The notes: a model not told the origin generated them from the sequence alone. A stretch of 64,000 nt of DNA from Faecalicatena fissicatena (GCA_001028025.1 LDAQ01000023.1:1-64000), one strand, 5' to 3'. Shown: positions 52,303 to 61,582, numbered from the stretch's first letter. Numbers and translations: made by a program.

Positions 52303-54303
52303 ATGAATCATTTGAAGAATGAAAAATCCCCATATCTATTACAGCACGCAGAAAATCCGGTAGACTGGTATCCCTGGGGACCAGAAGCATTTCAAAAAGC
52401 AAAACAGGAAGACCGGCCGGTCTTTTTAAGCATTGGATATTCCACCTGTCACTGGTGCCACGTGATGGCACATGAATCTTTCGAAGATGAGCAGGTGGCA
52501 GAAGTCTTAAACAGTCAGTATATCTGTATCAAGGTAGACAGGGAAGAACGCCCGGATATTGATTCTGTATATATGTCTGCCTGTCAGGCTGTAACCGGTG
52601 CGGGAGGATGGCCTCTCACGGCAATTCTGACACCTGGACAGCAGCCCTTTTTTCTGGGAACCTATTTCCCAAAGCACCCGCGATACGGACACCCGGGGCT
52701 TATAGAGCTGCTGGAAGAGATCGGTTCACTCTGGCGGGAAAATCGAAACAAACTTATAGAGGCGGGACAGCAGATAACAGAATTTATATCCATTCCCGAT
52801 CATGCATCAGGCAGTATACCGGACAAAAAGGGGTTAAAAAGAGCTTTTGAATTGTACAGACGACAATATGACAGCCGATGGGGCGGTTTTGGGAAAGCAC
52901 CCAAATTCCCGGCACCGCATAATCTGCTGTTTCTACTCCATTATAGCTTATTGGAGAACGAGCAGGAGGCCTTGGAAATGGCTGAGCATACACTTACGGC
53001 AATGGCACACGGGGGAATGAATGACCAGATCGGCGGTGGATTTTCAAGGTATTCTACAGATGAAAAGTGGCTGGTCCCACATTTTGAAAAAATGCTTTAT
53101 GACAATGCGCTGCTTGCCATAGCATATCTGGAGGCTTATCATATTAAGAAGCGGGAACTCTATGCCGATACAGCCAGAAGAACGCTGGATTATGTGTTAA
53201 GAGAACTGACGGGTCCGAGCGGTCAGTTCTATTGCGGACAGGATGCAGACAGTGAGGGGATTGAGGGAAAGTATTATTTTTTCAGCCCGGAGGAGATTCT
53301 GAGTGTTTTGGGCGACGAAGACGGCGAAGAATTCTGCCGGATTTACGACATTACAGCCCGTGGAAACTTTGAGGGCAAGAGTATCCCAAATCTGATTGGA
53401 CAGAGCGAATTACCGTGGCGAGCGGATGACATCAGGCTGAACAGGATTTATAATTATCGGCGAAACCGTACATTACTGCACAGAGACGACAAAGTAATAC
53501 TTTCCTGGAACAGCTGGATGATGATTGCCATGGCAAAAGCTGCACAGATATTAGGGGATACCCGTTATAAAGACGCGGCCATAGCGGTGCATCGGTTTAT
53601 CCAGGCGCATATGACAGACGACAGCAGAAGGTTATATCACCGCTGGCGGGAGGGAGAGGCCGCCATTGAAGGACAGCTGGATGATTATGCAGTTTACGGA
53701 CTGGCGCTTCTGGAGCTGTACCGTACAGCCTATGAACCCGTGTATCTGGAAGAGGCGGCCTTTTTTGCGGGGCAGATGGCAGAGTTGTTTGAGGACAGGG
53801 AGAATGGCGGGTATTTTCTGACCGCTTCGGATACGGAAGCGTTGATCACCCGCCCTAAAGAAACTTACGATGGTGCGGTCCCGTCCGGAAATTCTGCAGC
53901 GGCAGTTTTATTAAGCCAGTTAGCGCATTATACTTGTAATCCTTTCTGGCAGGAAGCACTGGAACGGCAGACAAATTTTCTTGCCGGTGTTGTAAAAGAA
54001 TATCCCTCCGGCCACAGCTTCGGTCTGCAGGCTCTTATGAGTGCCCTTTATCCATCACAGGAACTAATTTGTGCCACATCAGACAACGGTATGCCGGAGA
54101 TATTAAAAGAATATCTGCTGAGAGTACCTGTGCTCAACCGGTCAGTCATTCTCAAGACGCCGGAAAACAAGGAAGAGCTGGAGAAAGCAGTCCCCTTTTT
54201 AAAAGAATATCCAGTACCAGAAGAAGGCGCAATGTTCTATTTGTGTCAGAATGGAAGGTGCACGGCTCCTGTGAGTGACCTCAGAAAACTGGAGTTTATT
54301 TAA
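52303..54303 (+). CDS. Thioredoxin-domain protein of the YyaL/SPATA20 (DUF255) family
   Basis: 666 aa, usual family length. N-terminal thioredoxin-like domain (1-160: SPYLLQHAENPVDWYPWG, GYSTCHWCHVMAHESFED with CxxC-type active site, DREERPDID), then an (alpha/alpha)6 barrel resembling N-acyl-glucosamine epimerase or glycosidase folds (about 170-640; GGFGKAPKFPAPHN, HFEKMLYDNA, GQDADSEG). Biochemical role is poorly defined; cytosolic. GGAGGGA supports ATG 52303. Followed by a good terminator. Confidence 0.9.
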   Translation: MNHLKNEKSPYLLQHAENPVDWYPWGPEAFQKAKQEDRPVFLSIGYSTCHWCHVMAHESFEDEQVAEVLNSQYICIKVDREERPDIDSVYMSACQAVTGAGGWPLTAILTPGQQPFFLGTYFPKHPRYGHPGLIELLEEIGSLWRENRNKLIEAGQQITEFISIPDHASGSIPDKKGLKRAFELYRRQYDSRWGGFGKAPKFPAPHNLLFLLHYSLLENEQEALEMAEHTLTAMAHGGMNDQIGGGFSRYSTDEKWLVPHFEKMLYDNALLAIAYLEAYHIKKRELYADTARRTLDYVLRELTGPSGQFYCGQDADSEGIEGKYYFFSPEEILSVLGDEDGEEFCRIYDITARGNFEGKSIPNLIGQSELPWRADDIRLNRIYNYRRNRTLLHRDDKVILSWNSWMMIAMAKAAQILGDTRYKDAAIAVHRFIQAHMTDDSRRLYHRWREGEAAIEGQLDDYAVYGLALLELYRTAYEPVYLEEAAFFAGQMAELFEDRENGGYFLTASDTEALITRPKETYDGAVPSGNSAAAVLLSQLAHYTCNPFWQEALERQTNFLAGVVKEYPSGHSFGLQALMSALYPSQELICATSDNGMPEILKEYLLRVPVLNRSVILKTPENKEELEKAVPFLKEYPVPEEGAMFYLCQNGRCTAPVSDLRKLEFI

Positions 54304-54315
54304 CCAATCATAGTA

Positions 54316-54358
54316 CCCGTCTGATTATTCCGGCCTGTGGAATAGTCAGGCGGGTTTT
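54316..54358 (+). terminator. Intrinsic terminator after the thioredoxin-domain gene
   Basis: CCCGTCTGATTATTCC pairs with GGAATAGTCAGGCGGG (two G-T wobbles), 7-nt loop, followed by TTTT. Confidence 0.8.
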
Positions 54359-54401
54359 GAGTGTTCAGAGTTACAGGCCGCTGGCCGGTCTGTATACACA
54401 A

Positions 54402-54429
54402 TTGAATGGGTATACGTTTGTGTTATAGT
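54402..54429 (+). promoter_or_regulatory. Promoter of the Fe-S aldo/keto reductase gene
   Basis: TTGAAT (54402-54407), 16-bp spacer, TATAGT (54424-54429). GTATAC occurs on both sides of the -35 (TGTATACA and GGTATACG), a possible operator. Confidence 0.5.
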
Positions 54430-54531
54430 GCAGGAGGAGCAAAAGCAGGAGATGGTAGTAATAAGATGAGGATTATGCTATCATTACTGTAAAGCATGAT
54501 AAAATCGGTGTACAGTATGGAGGAGATGCGT

Positions 54532-55671
54532 ATGTATTATAATGATCTGGGAAAAACGGGGAAAAAAGTAAGTGCTATAGGCCTGGGATGTGAACATCTT
54601 GACGGAAAACCATATGGACAGGTCAAAGAGGTCGTCGATGCAGCTGTTGAAAATGGAATCAATATATTTGATGTTTTTATGCCAGGCCGGGAGGTGCGTG
54701 AAAATATTGCAAAGGCACTGGGAGAACGGCGGGAGAAGGTCATGATTCAGGGCCACATTGGTTCCACTGACGTTCACCAGCAGTATGATATCAGCCGTGA
54801 ACTTCCAGTAGTAAAAAAGTATTATGAAGAGATTCTGAGTATCTTCGGCTATATAGATTTTGGGATGATGTTTTACATAGATTCGGAGAAAGATTACAAG
54901 GATGTCTTTGAAACAGAATTCATTGATTACGTGCTCCGCCTTAAAGAAAAGGGAGACATCAGACATATTGGTTTCAGTTCCCATAATCCAATCACTGCGG
55001 CAAAAGTAATCAGGACAGGAGTACCGGAAATGATGATGTTCAGTATCAATCCGGCCTTTGATATGCTCCCGTCGGAAGAAGATATCTTCGACCACATAGA
55101 AACAGACATGGGCGTGAAACTTTACCGCGGACTGGATCCCAAGCGTGCGGAGCTTTACCGGATCTGCAGCGCAAACCAGGTTGGCATCACGGTCATGAAG
55201 TCACTGGGCGGAGGAAAGCTGATTTCAGAAAAGCATACGCCATTTGCCAAACCACTGACTGTACCGCAGTGTATCCATTATGCATTATCAAGGCCATCAG
55301 TCGCAAGCGTTATGACAGGAGCACAGACAAGAGAAGAGGTTTTGGCAGCGGTTGGTTATTTTGACCTGGATGAATCAGAAAAGGATTATTCCCAGGTGAT
55401 TGCGACGATGAAAAATGACTTTAAAGGCAATTGTGTATATTGCAGTCACTGCCTGCCATGTCCATCGGAAATCGACATTGCTGCGGTTAACAAATTTCTG
55501 GACATTGCACGCCTGACACCGGATCAGGTACCTCCGTCTGTCAGATCACATTATCACAGCCTGCTGCACAGAGGCAATGAATGTATTGAATGCAGAAGCT
55601 GTGAAGAACGGTGTCCTTTTGGAGTAGCGGTAGTTGAAAATATGAAAGAGGCAGAGAAGATTTTTGAATAG
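54532..55671 (+). CDS. Aldo/keto reductase with C-terminal 4Fe-4S ferredoxin domain
   Basis: 379 aa. Barrel at 1-275 (LGKTGKKVSAIGLGCEHLDG, MIQGHIGSTD), C-terminal cysteine clusters NCVYCSHCLPCPSEID (near residue 305) and CIECRSCEERCPFGV (near 350) for two 4Fe-4S centres. Several catalytic-tetrad positions are altered (GINIFDVFMPGR lacks the Tyr), as usual in this COG1453-like group, which likely passes electrons rather than using only NADPH. GGAGGAG at 54519-54525 favours ATG 54532. Confidence 0.85.
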   Translation: MYYNDLGKTGKKVSAIGLGCEHLDGKPYGQVKEVVDAAVENGINIFDVFMPGREVRENIAKALGERREKVMIQGHIGSTDVHQQYDISRELPVVKKYYEEILSIFGYIDFGMMFYIDSEKDYKDVFETEFIDYVLRLKEKGDIRHIGFSSHNPITAAKVIRTGVPEMMMFSINPAFDMLPSEEDIFDHIETDMGVKLYRGLDPKRAELYRICSANQVGITVMKSLGGGKLISEKHTPFAKPLTVPQCIHYALSRPSVASVMTGAQTREEVLAAVGYFDLDESEKDYSQVIATMKNDFKGNCVYCSHCLPCPSEIDIAAVNKFLDIARLTPDQVPPSVRSHYHSLLHRGNECIECRSCEERCPFGVAVVENMKEAEKIFE

Positions 55672-55676
55672 AGCTC

Positions 55677-55695
55677 AAAGGGGTCAGACCCCTTT
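55677..55695 (+). repeat. REP-like palindrome GGGGTCAGACCCC, copy 1
   Basis: AAAGGGGTCAGACCCCTTT right after the reductase stop codon. The same core occurs at 56700-56712 and twice at 60334-60368. Confidence 0.7.
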
Positions 55696-55769
55696 GAAGT
55701 ATATTCCGTAAGAAAATCTGGTAGCGACGCAACAGGCTATAAAAGATGTCACAAGCTAAAGGGTAAAAT

Positions 55770-55812
55770 AGATGACCGGGGAAAGCTATGTATAACAATT
55801 CCCCGGTCATCT
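55770..55812 (+). terminator. Strong intergenic hairpin
   Basis: AGATGACCGGGGAA pairs perfectly with TTCCCCGGTCATCT (14 bp) around a 15-nt loop. The following TATAGTT is only weakly U-rich. Confidence 0.5.
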
Positions 55813-55915
55813 TATAGTTAAGTATCATTCCTGTTTTAAGGGGAGAATAATGTGCCAATTCACAGTTTCTTATATTACGCATATAATATCTCAGAAACAT
55901 TCAAGAAAGGAAATT

Positions 55916-56281
55916 ATGATTATGTCAGAATATTTGAAATATAGTGAAAATGGCGCAATAGATGTGAACGAAGTAGAGGAAACCTGTCCGGCAACGGGAT
56001 TTCAGAGAGTGGGAGTTTGTGTACCTGTAGCGGTGACACCGTTTGCCCATGCAGGAGCTACCATTACGAAATGCTGTGGAGATCCAATCGTTGTAGCTGG
56101 CGACACCCCATGTGCAGGCAGGAAAAATGGTGTATGTACGTTTACAATCAGCCAGGTGATTTGTGTAGAAGTCCCCGTTGTATTTGGCGCAAGGGCTGTG
56201 GTTGGCGATACTTTTACAGACTGCCTCGGAGCTTCGGCGGAAGATATCTGCAGGAATTGTAAAGAGGAGACTGAGAGGTAA
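55916..56281 (+). CDS. Cysteine-rich small protein 1, unknown function
   Basis: About 121 aa (ATG 55916 or 55922; AGGA sits 4-10 nt upstream). Hydrophobic beta-like stretches alternate with cysteines: ETCPATGF, GVCVPVAVTPFAHAG, KCCGDPIVVAGDTPC, GVCTFTISQVICVEVPVVFG and the C-terminal CRNCKEE. No signal peptide. The next gene starts on its stop codon and encodes a relative (shared CCG-x-P and I-V-V-beta pattern). The composition recalls clostridial spore-surface proteins, but I cannot assign a family. Confidence 0.6.
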   Translation: MIMSEYLKYSENGAIDVNEVEETCPATGFQRVGVCVPVAVTPFAHAGATITKCCGDPIVVAGDTPCAGRKNGVCTFTISQVICVEVPVVFGARAVVGDTFTDCLGASAEDICRNCKEETER

Positions 56282-56613
56282 TGGCTCAGAATTATAATCG
56301 TTCTCCTTTGCCTGATGGCAGTGAGGAGGATGGTCAGCAATCACTGGATGAGTGCACCAGAAATGTATGTCAGTATGCCGAAATCTGTGTTTCGGTAGAA
56401 ATTAAGCCACGTACAGTAATTGGTAGAATTCAGGCAGAATGTTGTGGTGAACCAGAGATATGCTGCAAAGATTATGCGCGTTGTAACAATCGGGGATGCA
56501 ATGGGCACGAGATTATCGTGACACAAAAGGTGCAGCTTCGGATTCCGATCCGGTATGAAGCAGATGTCTGCAATGGAGCGGAAAAAGTAGTTTGTAAAGA
56601 TACCCGTCCTTAA
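56281..56613 (+). CDS. Cysteine-rich small protein 2, unknown function
   Basis: 110 aa with 10 cysteines (CTRNVCQYAEIC, ECCGEPEICCKDYARC, RGCNG, DVCNG, VVCKD). It shares the pattern IxVxVxIKPR...CCGxP with protein 1. ATG overlaps the preceding stop by one base. A long-stem terminator follows, so the pair is a two-gene operon. Function unknown; extracellular or spore-associated crosslinked protein is inference from cysteine content. Confidence 0.6.
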   Translation: MAQNYNRSPLPDGSEEDGQQSLDECTRNVCQYAEICVSVEIKPRTVIGRIQAECCGEPEICCKDYARCNNRGCNGHEIIVTQKVQLRIPIRYEADVCNGAEKVVCKDTRP

Positions 56614-56626
56614 AAGAGTTGTATAA

Positions 56627-56691
56627 AGAGGAACGAATCCGTTTATTCGTCTCATTTTGAGATTGTTTAACGGATTCGTTCCTCTGTTTTT
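56627..56691 (+). terminator. Long-stem intrinsic terminator
   Basis: AGAGGAACGAATCCGTT pairs with AACGGATTCGTTCCTCT, then GTTTTTG; ends the cysteine-rich pair. Confidence 0.8.
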
Positions 56692-56699
56692 GCGACAGA

Positions 56700-56712
56700 G
56701 GGGTCTGACCCC
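56700..56712 (-). repeat. REP-like palindrome, copy 2
   Basis: GGGGTCTGACCCC, the reverse complement of the other copies. Between here and 57113 lies the leader of the polyol operon; no gene is seen. It contains two similar blocks ending AAACACAGAAA (56868-56886, 56969-56987). Confidence 0.65.
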
Positions 56713-56992
56713 TTTGAAAAGACACATTTAAGTTTATAATGAAAGGTCATTTTCCGAGAGGAGTAAAATATCACGGAAGAATGATCTTTCTGTTTTCTGG
56801 TTAAGTCTCGGGGTATGCTATATGCTTTCATAAAGCACAGATATAGTATAAAAAAGTAAAGAAATAATCTTCGAAACACAGAAATATGTGAAAAATGACA
56901 AGAATGCAAAGCGAAAAACGGGCATTTATAATTTGAAACAGAAGATTAATCTGTATAAAATGCCAAAATGATCTTTAAAACACAGAAAATGA

Positions 56993-57060
56993 TTGACTAA
57001 AACAAAGAACGGGTGTAGAATTTAGTTAAATCAAAAGAAACAACGTTTCCGGCCGGAGAC
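56993..57060 (+). promoter_or_regulatory. Promoter and operator of the polyol operon
   Basis: TTGACT (56993-56998), 17-bp spacer, TAGAAT (57016-57021). Just downstream GAAAC-AAC-GTTTC (57037-57049) and GTTTCCGGCCGGAGAC (57045-57060, one mismatch) are overlapping inverted repeats at about +10 to +32, well placed for a repressor. Confidence 0.65.
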
Positions 57061-57113
57061 AGATTTTGCAAAGCAGCAATAAAATATAGTGTGAATGAAA
57101 AAGGAGAAAAAGT

Positions 57114-58190
57114 ATGAAAGCGTTAGCTAGGTATGGTAAAGAGTTTGGTGGATATCGGATGATAGACGTTCCGGAACCGTCATGCGGACCGGAGGACATC
57201 ATTATTGAGATTAAGGCAGCAGCAATCTGTGGTGCAGATATGAAGCACTACAAAGTGGACAACGGATCCGATGAATTCAATTCCATCCGCGGACATGAGT
57301 TCGCAGGCGAGATCGTTAAAGTCGGAGAGTTGGTTAAGGACTGGAAAGTTGGACAACGGGTTGTATCTGACAACAGTGCTCATGTATGCGGTGTCTGCCC
57401 TGCATGCGAACAGGGAGATTTCCTTTGCTGCGAGAGCAAAGTTAACCTCGGACTGGACAACAATACCTGGGGCGGCGGCTTTTCTAAATACTGCAAGGTT
57501 CCGGGTGAGATCCTGAGAATACATAAACATGCCCTCTGGGAGATCCCGGAAAATGTGAAATATGAAGAAGCAGCAGTTCTCGATCCGATCTGCAACTCCT
57601 ATAAAGCAATCGCACAGCAGGCCCACCTGCTTCCTGGACAGGATGTCGTTGTATTCGGAACCGGACCGCTTGGATTATTCGCAGTACAGGTTGCAAGAAT
57701 CATGGGGGCTGTCAACATCGTGATGGTCGGCCTGGAAGAAGACACAAAGGTTCGATTTGCCGTTGCAAAAGAACTGGGTGCCACCCATGTTGTGAACGGA
57801 TCCAGAGAAGATGTTGTAAAGAGATGTACTGAGATCTGCGGAAGAGATAATCTGGGACTGGTTGTAGAGTGCTCAGGAGCCAACATTGCGCTGAAACAGG
57901 CGATCGAGATGCTTCGTCCGAACGGCGAGGTTGTCCGCGTAGGTATGGGGTTCAAGCCGCTTGAGTTCTCCATTAATGACATCACATCCTGGAACAAGAG
58001 CATTATCGGACACATGGCTTATGATTCCACTTCATGGAGAAATGCGCTCCGCCTTCTGGAATCAGGACAGATTAAAGTGCAGCCGATGATCACCCACAGG
58101 ATCGGACTTTCACAGTGGGAAGAAGGATTTGAGGCTATGGCAAATAAAGAGGCAATCAAAGTCATTTTCCACTATGACTATGAAGACTAA
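57114..58190 (+). CDS. Zinc-dependent alcohol/polyol dehydrogenase 1
   Basis: 358 aa medium-chain dehydrogenase. Catalytic zinc: Cys in AAICGADMKHY and GHEFAGE; structural zinc cluster CGVCPACEQGDFLCC is complete; NAD(P) fold VVVFGTGPLGLFAVQVA near residue 185. First gene of an operon with an allulose-6-phosphate epimerase-like protein and a kinase, so a polyol or rare-sugar substrate is likely. GGAG precedes ATG 57114. Confidence 0.9.
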   Translation: MKALARYGKEFGGYRMIDVPEPSCGPEDIIIEIKAAAICGADMKHYKVDNGSDEFNSIRGHEFAGEIVKVGELVKDWKVGQRVVSDNSAHVCGVCPACEQGDFLCCESKVNLGLDNNTWGGGFSKYCKVPGEILRIHKHALWEIPENVKYEEAAVLDPICNSYKAIAQQAHLLPGQDVVVFGTGPLGLFAVQVARIMGAVNIVMVGLEEDTKVRFAVAKELGATHVVNGSREDVVKRCTEICGRDNLGLVVECSGANIALKQAIEMLRPNGEVVRVGMGFKPLEFSINDITSWNKSIIGHMAYDSTSWRNALRLLESGQIKVQPMITHRIGLSQWEEGFEAMANKEAIKVIFHYDYED

Positions 58191-58237
58191 AAGAAAATAT
58201 TAAATCACCTAAATTGAAAATAAGAGAGCGAGAGAAT

Positions 58238-58915
58238 ATGGAAAAGAAATTGTTGCTTGCCCCATCTATGGGATGCTGTGATTTATATGATTTTGAACAC
58301 CAGGTGCGCTATATCGATGATAAAGCAGATTTTCTGCATATTGATATAAAAGACGGAAATTATGTAAAGTCATTTGGTGTGGGACCGGATTTTATGACTG
58401 TTTTGGCAAAAGTAGTTCAGACGCCCATGGATGCACACTTAATGGTAAAACATCCGCAGGATTACATCGAAGCGTGCGCCCAGGCCGGGGCTGCATATAT
58501 CACCCCGCATACGGACTGTATTGAAAGCGATGCGTTTGTCACAATCAATAAGATTTTGTCTCTGGGCTGCAAAGCGGGGATCGCAATGAATCCGGCAGCA
58601 CCATTGGAGGCAATCAGGCATTACCTGCCGCTGCTCTCAAAAGTTACGATTATGATTGTAGATGCTGGATATGCAGGGCAGAAAGTGATTGTCCAGATGT
58701 ACGATAAAATCAGGACGCTTGTGAAGTGGAGAGCGGAGATGGGGCTTGACTTTCTGATCGAAGCAGACGGCTCCATGAATGCAGATGTATACGGGCCATT
58801 GTATGAGGCTGGAGCGGACGTCGTAGTCTTAGGACCTCCGGCGCTCTGGAACAAGGATACAGATATAGAAAAAGCCTGGGAGATCATGGAAAAAGAAGTA
58901 GAAAGCGCTCTTTAA
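58238..58915 (+). CDS. Ribulose-phosphate 3-epimerase family, allulose-6-phosphate 3-epimerase (AlsE)-like
   Basis: 225 aa TIM barrel. Metal/catalytic residues: LLAPSMGCCD, FLHIDIKDGNYV, MDAHLMVKHPQDYIE, MIVDAGYAGQ and IEADGSMN. The pattern is closer to Escherichia coli AlsE (allulose 6-phosphate to fructose 6-phosphate) than to housekeeping Rpe: AlsE has VDGSCN and HLMVTRPQDYI at the same places. The TTG frame from 58214 is unlikely; ATG 58238 follows a weak GAGAG. Confidence 0.82.
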   Translation: MEKKLLLAPSMGCCDLYDFEHQVRYIDDKADFLHIDIKDGNYVKSFGVGPDFMTVLAKVVQTPMDAHLMVKHPQDYIEACAQAGAAYITPHTDCIESDAFVTINKILSLGCKAGIAMNPAAPLEAIRHYLPLLSKVTIMIVDAGYAGQKVIVQMYDKIRTLVKWRAEMGLDFLIEADGSMNADVYGPLYEAGADVVVLGPPALWNKDTDIEKAWEIMEKEVESAL

Positions 58916-58950
58916 ATATCAAAAGAATGAGAAAGAGAAAGGAAAACATT

Positions 58951-60327
58951 ATGAATTCTAATACAAAGAATGTGAATATCGGTGCAAGACTGGATCGTCT
59001 TCCGAATTCAGGATGGCATATAAAAATGTGGCTGGTATCTGCTTTTGCACTTTTGGTTTGCTGGTCAAATGGTATCGGAGGAGCAGTCCAGAATATTCTG
59101 CTGAATGAGATACACTGGCTGGAGCCTGGAACAAAGCTTCTGGCAATGTGGGGAACCGTTTATACGGCAGGACAGTTGTTCGGCGCTTTGGTCGGAGGAC
59201 CAATCGGCGATAAGATCGGCCGTAAAAAGAGTATCCTCCTCTATGAAATTATACATATTATCGCAATGGTGGGCGGTGCAATATCACCAAATATCTATGT
59301 ACTTTATGTTTTCAGACTGGTTCAGGGATTCGGGCTCGGCGCACTTCTGGTTGTACTGTTCGCCGGATTTACCGAATATGTTCCTGGCAGAAACCGCGGC
59401 GTATGGTCAAGCCGTAACTCATTTATCGGTAACTGGGCACATCCAATCTGCAACGGTATTGCATTCTTAATTGTATCAACAGGCGTCAGCTATATGATGA
59501 ACTGGAGAATTCAGTTCATGATCCCGTCTGTACTTTCAATCATCGCAGCTATCCTGATAGCAAAAAAATATCCGGAATCACCGAGATGGCTGGAATCTCA
59601 GGGCAGACTAGAGGAAGCCGATGAGATCATGACAAAGATTGAAAAAGAAATCGAGGCATCTACAGGCCAGAAACTGCCTCCTGTAACAGAAGAGTCAAAG
59701 CAGGTAAAACAGCTTCCGTATTCAGCACTGTTTAAAGGAAAGCTTTTAAAAAGAACAATTGTCGGCTCTCTTGTTCTGATCGGTATGAATACGATCCAGT
59801 ATACATTGATGACCTGGATGCCGTCCCTTTTGAGATCCTTGGGTTATGACACATCACAGTCACAGTTTATGACGATGTTCGGACTGTTCGGCGCACCATT
59901 TGGAATCTTTATTGCATCTCTGATCATGGATAAGATTCCGAGACGTGTAATGGGAGTGATCCTGCTGGCAGCCATGGCGGTTATGGGAATTATCACAGGA
60001 CAGCAGACAACAATGACAGCACTGATTGTTACAACATTCTTCCTGAATACATTTATTTACATGTATGTATGTTATGCATCCGCGGTATATGTCCCGGAAA
60101 TGTGGCCGACTTCAGCGAAAATGTCCGGCTCCGGATTCTGCAATGCAATGGGCCGTGTAAGTAATATTTTCTTCCCGTTCCTTGTAACATACATTGCGGG
60201 CTCTATCGGAAGTGCGGGAGTGTTTGTACTGATTTCTATCGTTGCTGCGATCATCGCGGTATGTATCTTCATCTTTGGCGTAGAGACAAGAGGCGAATCT
60301 GTTGAGGACATTGGAAACGTAGAATAA
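58951..60327 (+). CDS. MFS sugar/polyol transporter
   Basis: 458 aa, 12 predicted membrane segments of the sugar porter group: GGPIGDKIGRKKSILLYE, the second-half motif IMDKIPRRVMGV, PESPRWLESQGRLEEAD loop after helix 6. N-terminal extension SNTKNVNIGARLDRLPNSGW. AAAGGA fits ATG 58951 (ATG 58927 in frame). Supplies the operon with its substrate. Confidence 0.88.
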   Translation: MNSNTKNVNIGARLDRLPNSGWHIKMWLVSAFALLVCWSNGIGGAVQNILLNEIHWLEPGTKLLAMWGTVYTAGQLFGALVGGPIGDKIGRKKSILLYEIIHIIAMVGGAISPNIYVLYVFRLVQGFGLGALLVVLFAGFTEYVPGRNRGVWSSRNSFIGNWAHPICNGIAFLIVSTGVSYMMNWRIQFMIPSVLSIIAAILIAKKYPESPRWLESQGRLEEADEIMTKIEKEIEASTGQKLPPVTEESKQVKQLPYSALFKGKLLKRTIVGSLVLIGMNTIQYTLMTWMPSLLRSLGYDTSQSQFMTMFGLFGAPFGIFIASLIMDKIPRRVMGVILLAAMAVMGIITGQQTTMTALIVTTFFLNTFIYMYVCYASAVYVPEMWPTSAKMSGSGFCNAMGRVSNIFFPFLVTYIAGSIGSAGVFVLISIVAAIIAVCIFIFGVETRGESVEDIGNVE

Positions 60328-60333
60328 CAAAAA

Positions 60334-60368
60334 GGGGTCAGACCCCAATGGCAAAGGGGTCAGACCCC
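60334..60368 (+). repeat. Two REP-like palindromes in tandem
   Basis: GGGGTCAGACCCC at 60334-60346 and again at 60356-60368, 9 bp apart, inside the operon between the transporter and dehydrogenase 2. Could modulate expression or mRNA stability. Confidence 0.7.
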
Positions 60369-60406
60369 TCTGCATCGAATAGCGTATCAGAAAGGAAGTA
60401 TAGATT

Positions 60407-61462
60407 ATGAATAATTCAGAAGCAATCTTAGTAACCCCCAAACACTTTGAGATTCGGGAGTGCCCGGTTCCTGAACCGAAAGACCATGAGATTCTCATGA
60501 AGGTTGAATATGTCGGTATGTGTGGATCTGATATCCATGGATTTGAGTGTGGTCCGTTTATCCCTCCGAAAGATCCGAACCAGAAGATCGGTCTTGGGCA
60601 TGAAGTTGCCGGTGAAGTTGTGGGAATCGGTGCAAAGGTAACCAAGTTTAAAGTTGGTGATAAAGTATTGATCGAACCTGGTGTACCGGATGATACATGC
60701 GAATACTGCCGTACAGGCCGCTATAATATCTGCCCCGGCGTTGATTTTATGGCAACGCAGCCTAATTATAAGGGTGCCCTTACGCAGTATATGACCCATC
60801 CGGAGGAATGGACCTATCACATTCCAGAAGGCATGAGCACAATGGAAGGTGCACTGGTTGAACCGGCAGCAGTTGGAATGCACGCAGCAATTCTCGGCGG
60901 CGCAAAGCCTGGTATGAGCATTGTAATCCTGGGCGGCGGTACGATCGGACTGATGACACTGCAGGCCTGCAAGAGCCTTGGTGCAACGGATATCACGGTG
61001 GTAGATGTTATTGAAAAGCGCCTGGAACTTGCAATGAAACTGGGCGCTAAGAGAGTGATAAACGGAAAAGAGCAGGATACAGTTGCTGTACTCAGGTCAC
61101 CTGATCTCTACGGGGATCATGGCGCAGATCTTGTGTTTGAAGCAGCGGGGGCTGTATTTACTGCACAGCAGGCTGTTCAGATTGTGGGACGCGGCGGAAA
61201 AATCATGATGGTAGGGACACAGTCCAAGCCGGTGCCGGTTGATTTTCTGAAGATCAACCGCGAGGTTACCATTCAGACTGCATTCCGTTACTGCAATAAC
61301 TTTCCGCAGACAATTGATGCGATTGCGTCTGGAAAGTTTAACGTAAAAGACATGGTTACAAACATCTATGATTACAAAGATGTTCAGCAGGCATTCGAGG
61401 AAGCAATTGATCCGGTAAAGAAAACAGAGATGGTAAAAGGCGTAGTTAAAGTATCCGATTAA
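60407..61462 (+). CDS. Zinc-dependent dehydrogenase 2, sorbitol/xylitol dehydrogenase-like
   Basis: 351 aa. Catalytic zinc ligands in GMCGSDIHGFE and GHEVAGEVV; the structural-zinc loop PGVPDDTCEYCRTGRYNICP has Asp where the first Cys normally stands, leaving three Cys, as a step toward sorbitol dehydrogenases that lost this metal. NAD fold VILGGGTIGLMTLQACK near 170. RFCxN-like segment FRYCNNFPQTID supports a polyol substrate. AGGAAG precedes ATG 60407. Confidence 0.9.
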   Translation: MNNSEAILVTPKHFEIRECPVPEPKDHEILMKVEYVGMCGSDIHGFECGPFIPPKDPNQKIGLGHEVAGEVVGIGAKVTKFKVGDKVLIEPGVPDDTCEYCRTGRYNICPGVDFMATQPNYKGALTQYMTHPEEWTYHIPEGMSTMEGALVEPAAVGMHAAILGGAKPGMSIVILGGGTIGLMTLQACKSLGATDITVVDVIEKRLELAMKLGAKRVINGKEQDTVAVLRSPDLYGDHGADLVFEAAGAVFTAQQAVQIVGRGGKIMMVGTQSKPVPVDFLKINREVTIQTAFRYCNNFPQTIDAIASGKFNVKDMVTNIYDYKDVQQAFEEAIDPVKKTEMVKGVVKVSD

Positions 61463-61582
61463 TCAAAATAATAACCTGTCCGCGGGGGATCAAACCCTGC
61501 GGGAGGATACGCAGTAAGCGGCAGGCACGATAACAGAACCGATCCTGCCTGCGAATATAGGAAGAAAAGAGAGGAATTAAAG

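Noticed and set aside
54484..55095. 203-codon frame antisense to the Fe-S aldo/keto reductase
   Set aside because: Shadow of a clearly coding gene with conserved motifs on the other strand.
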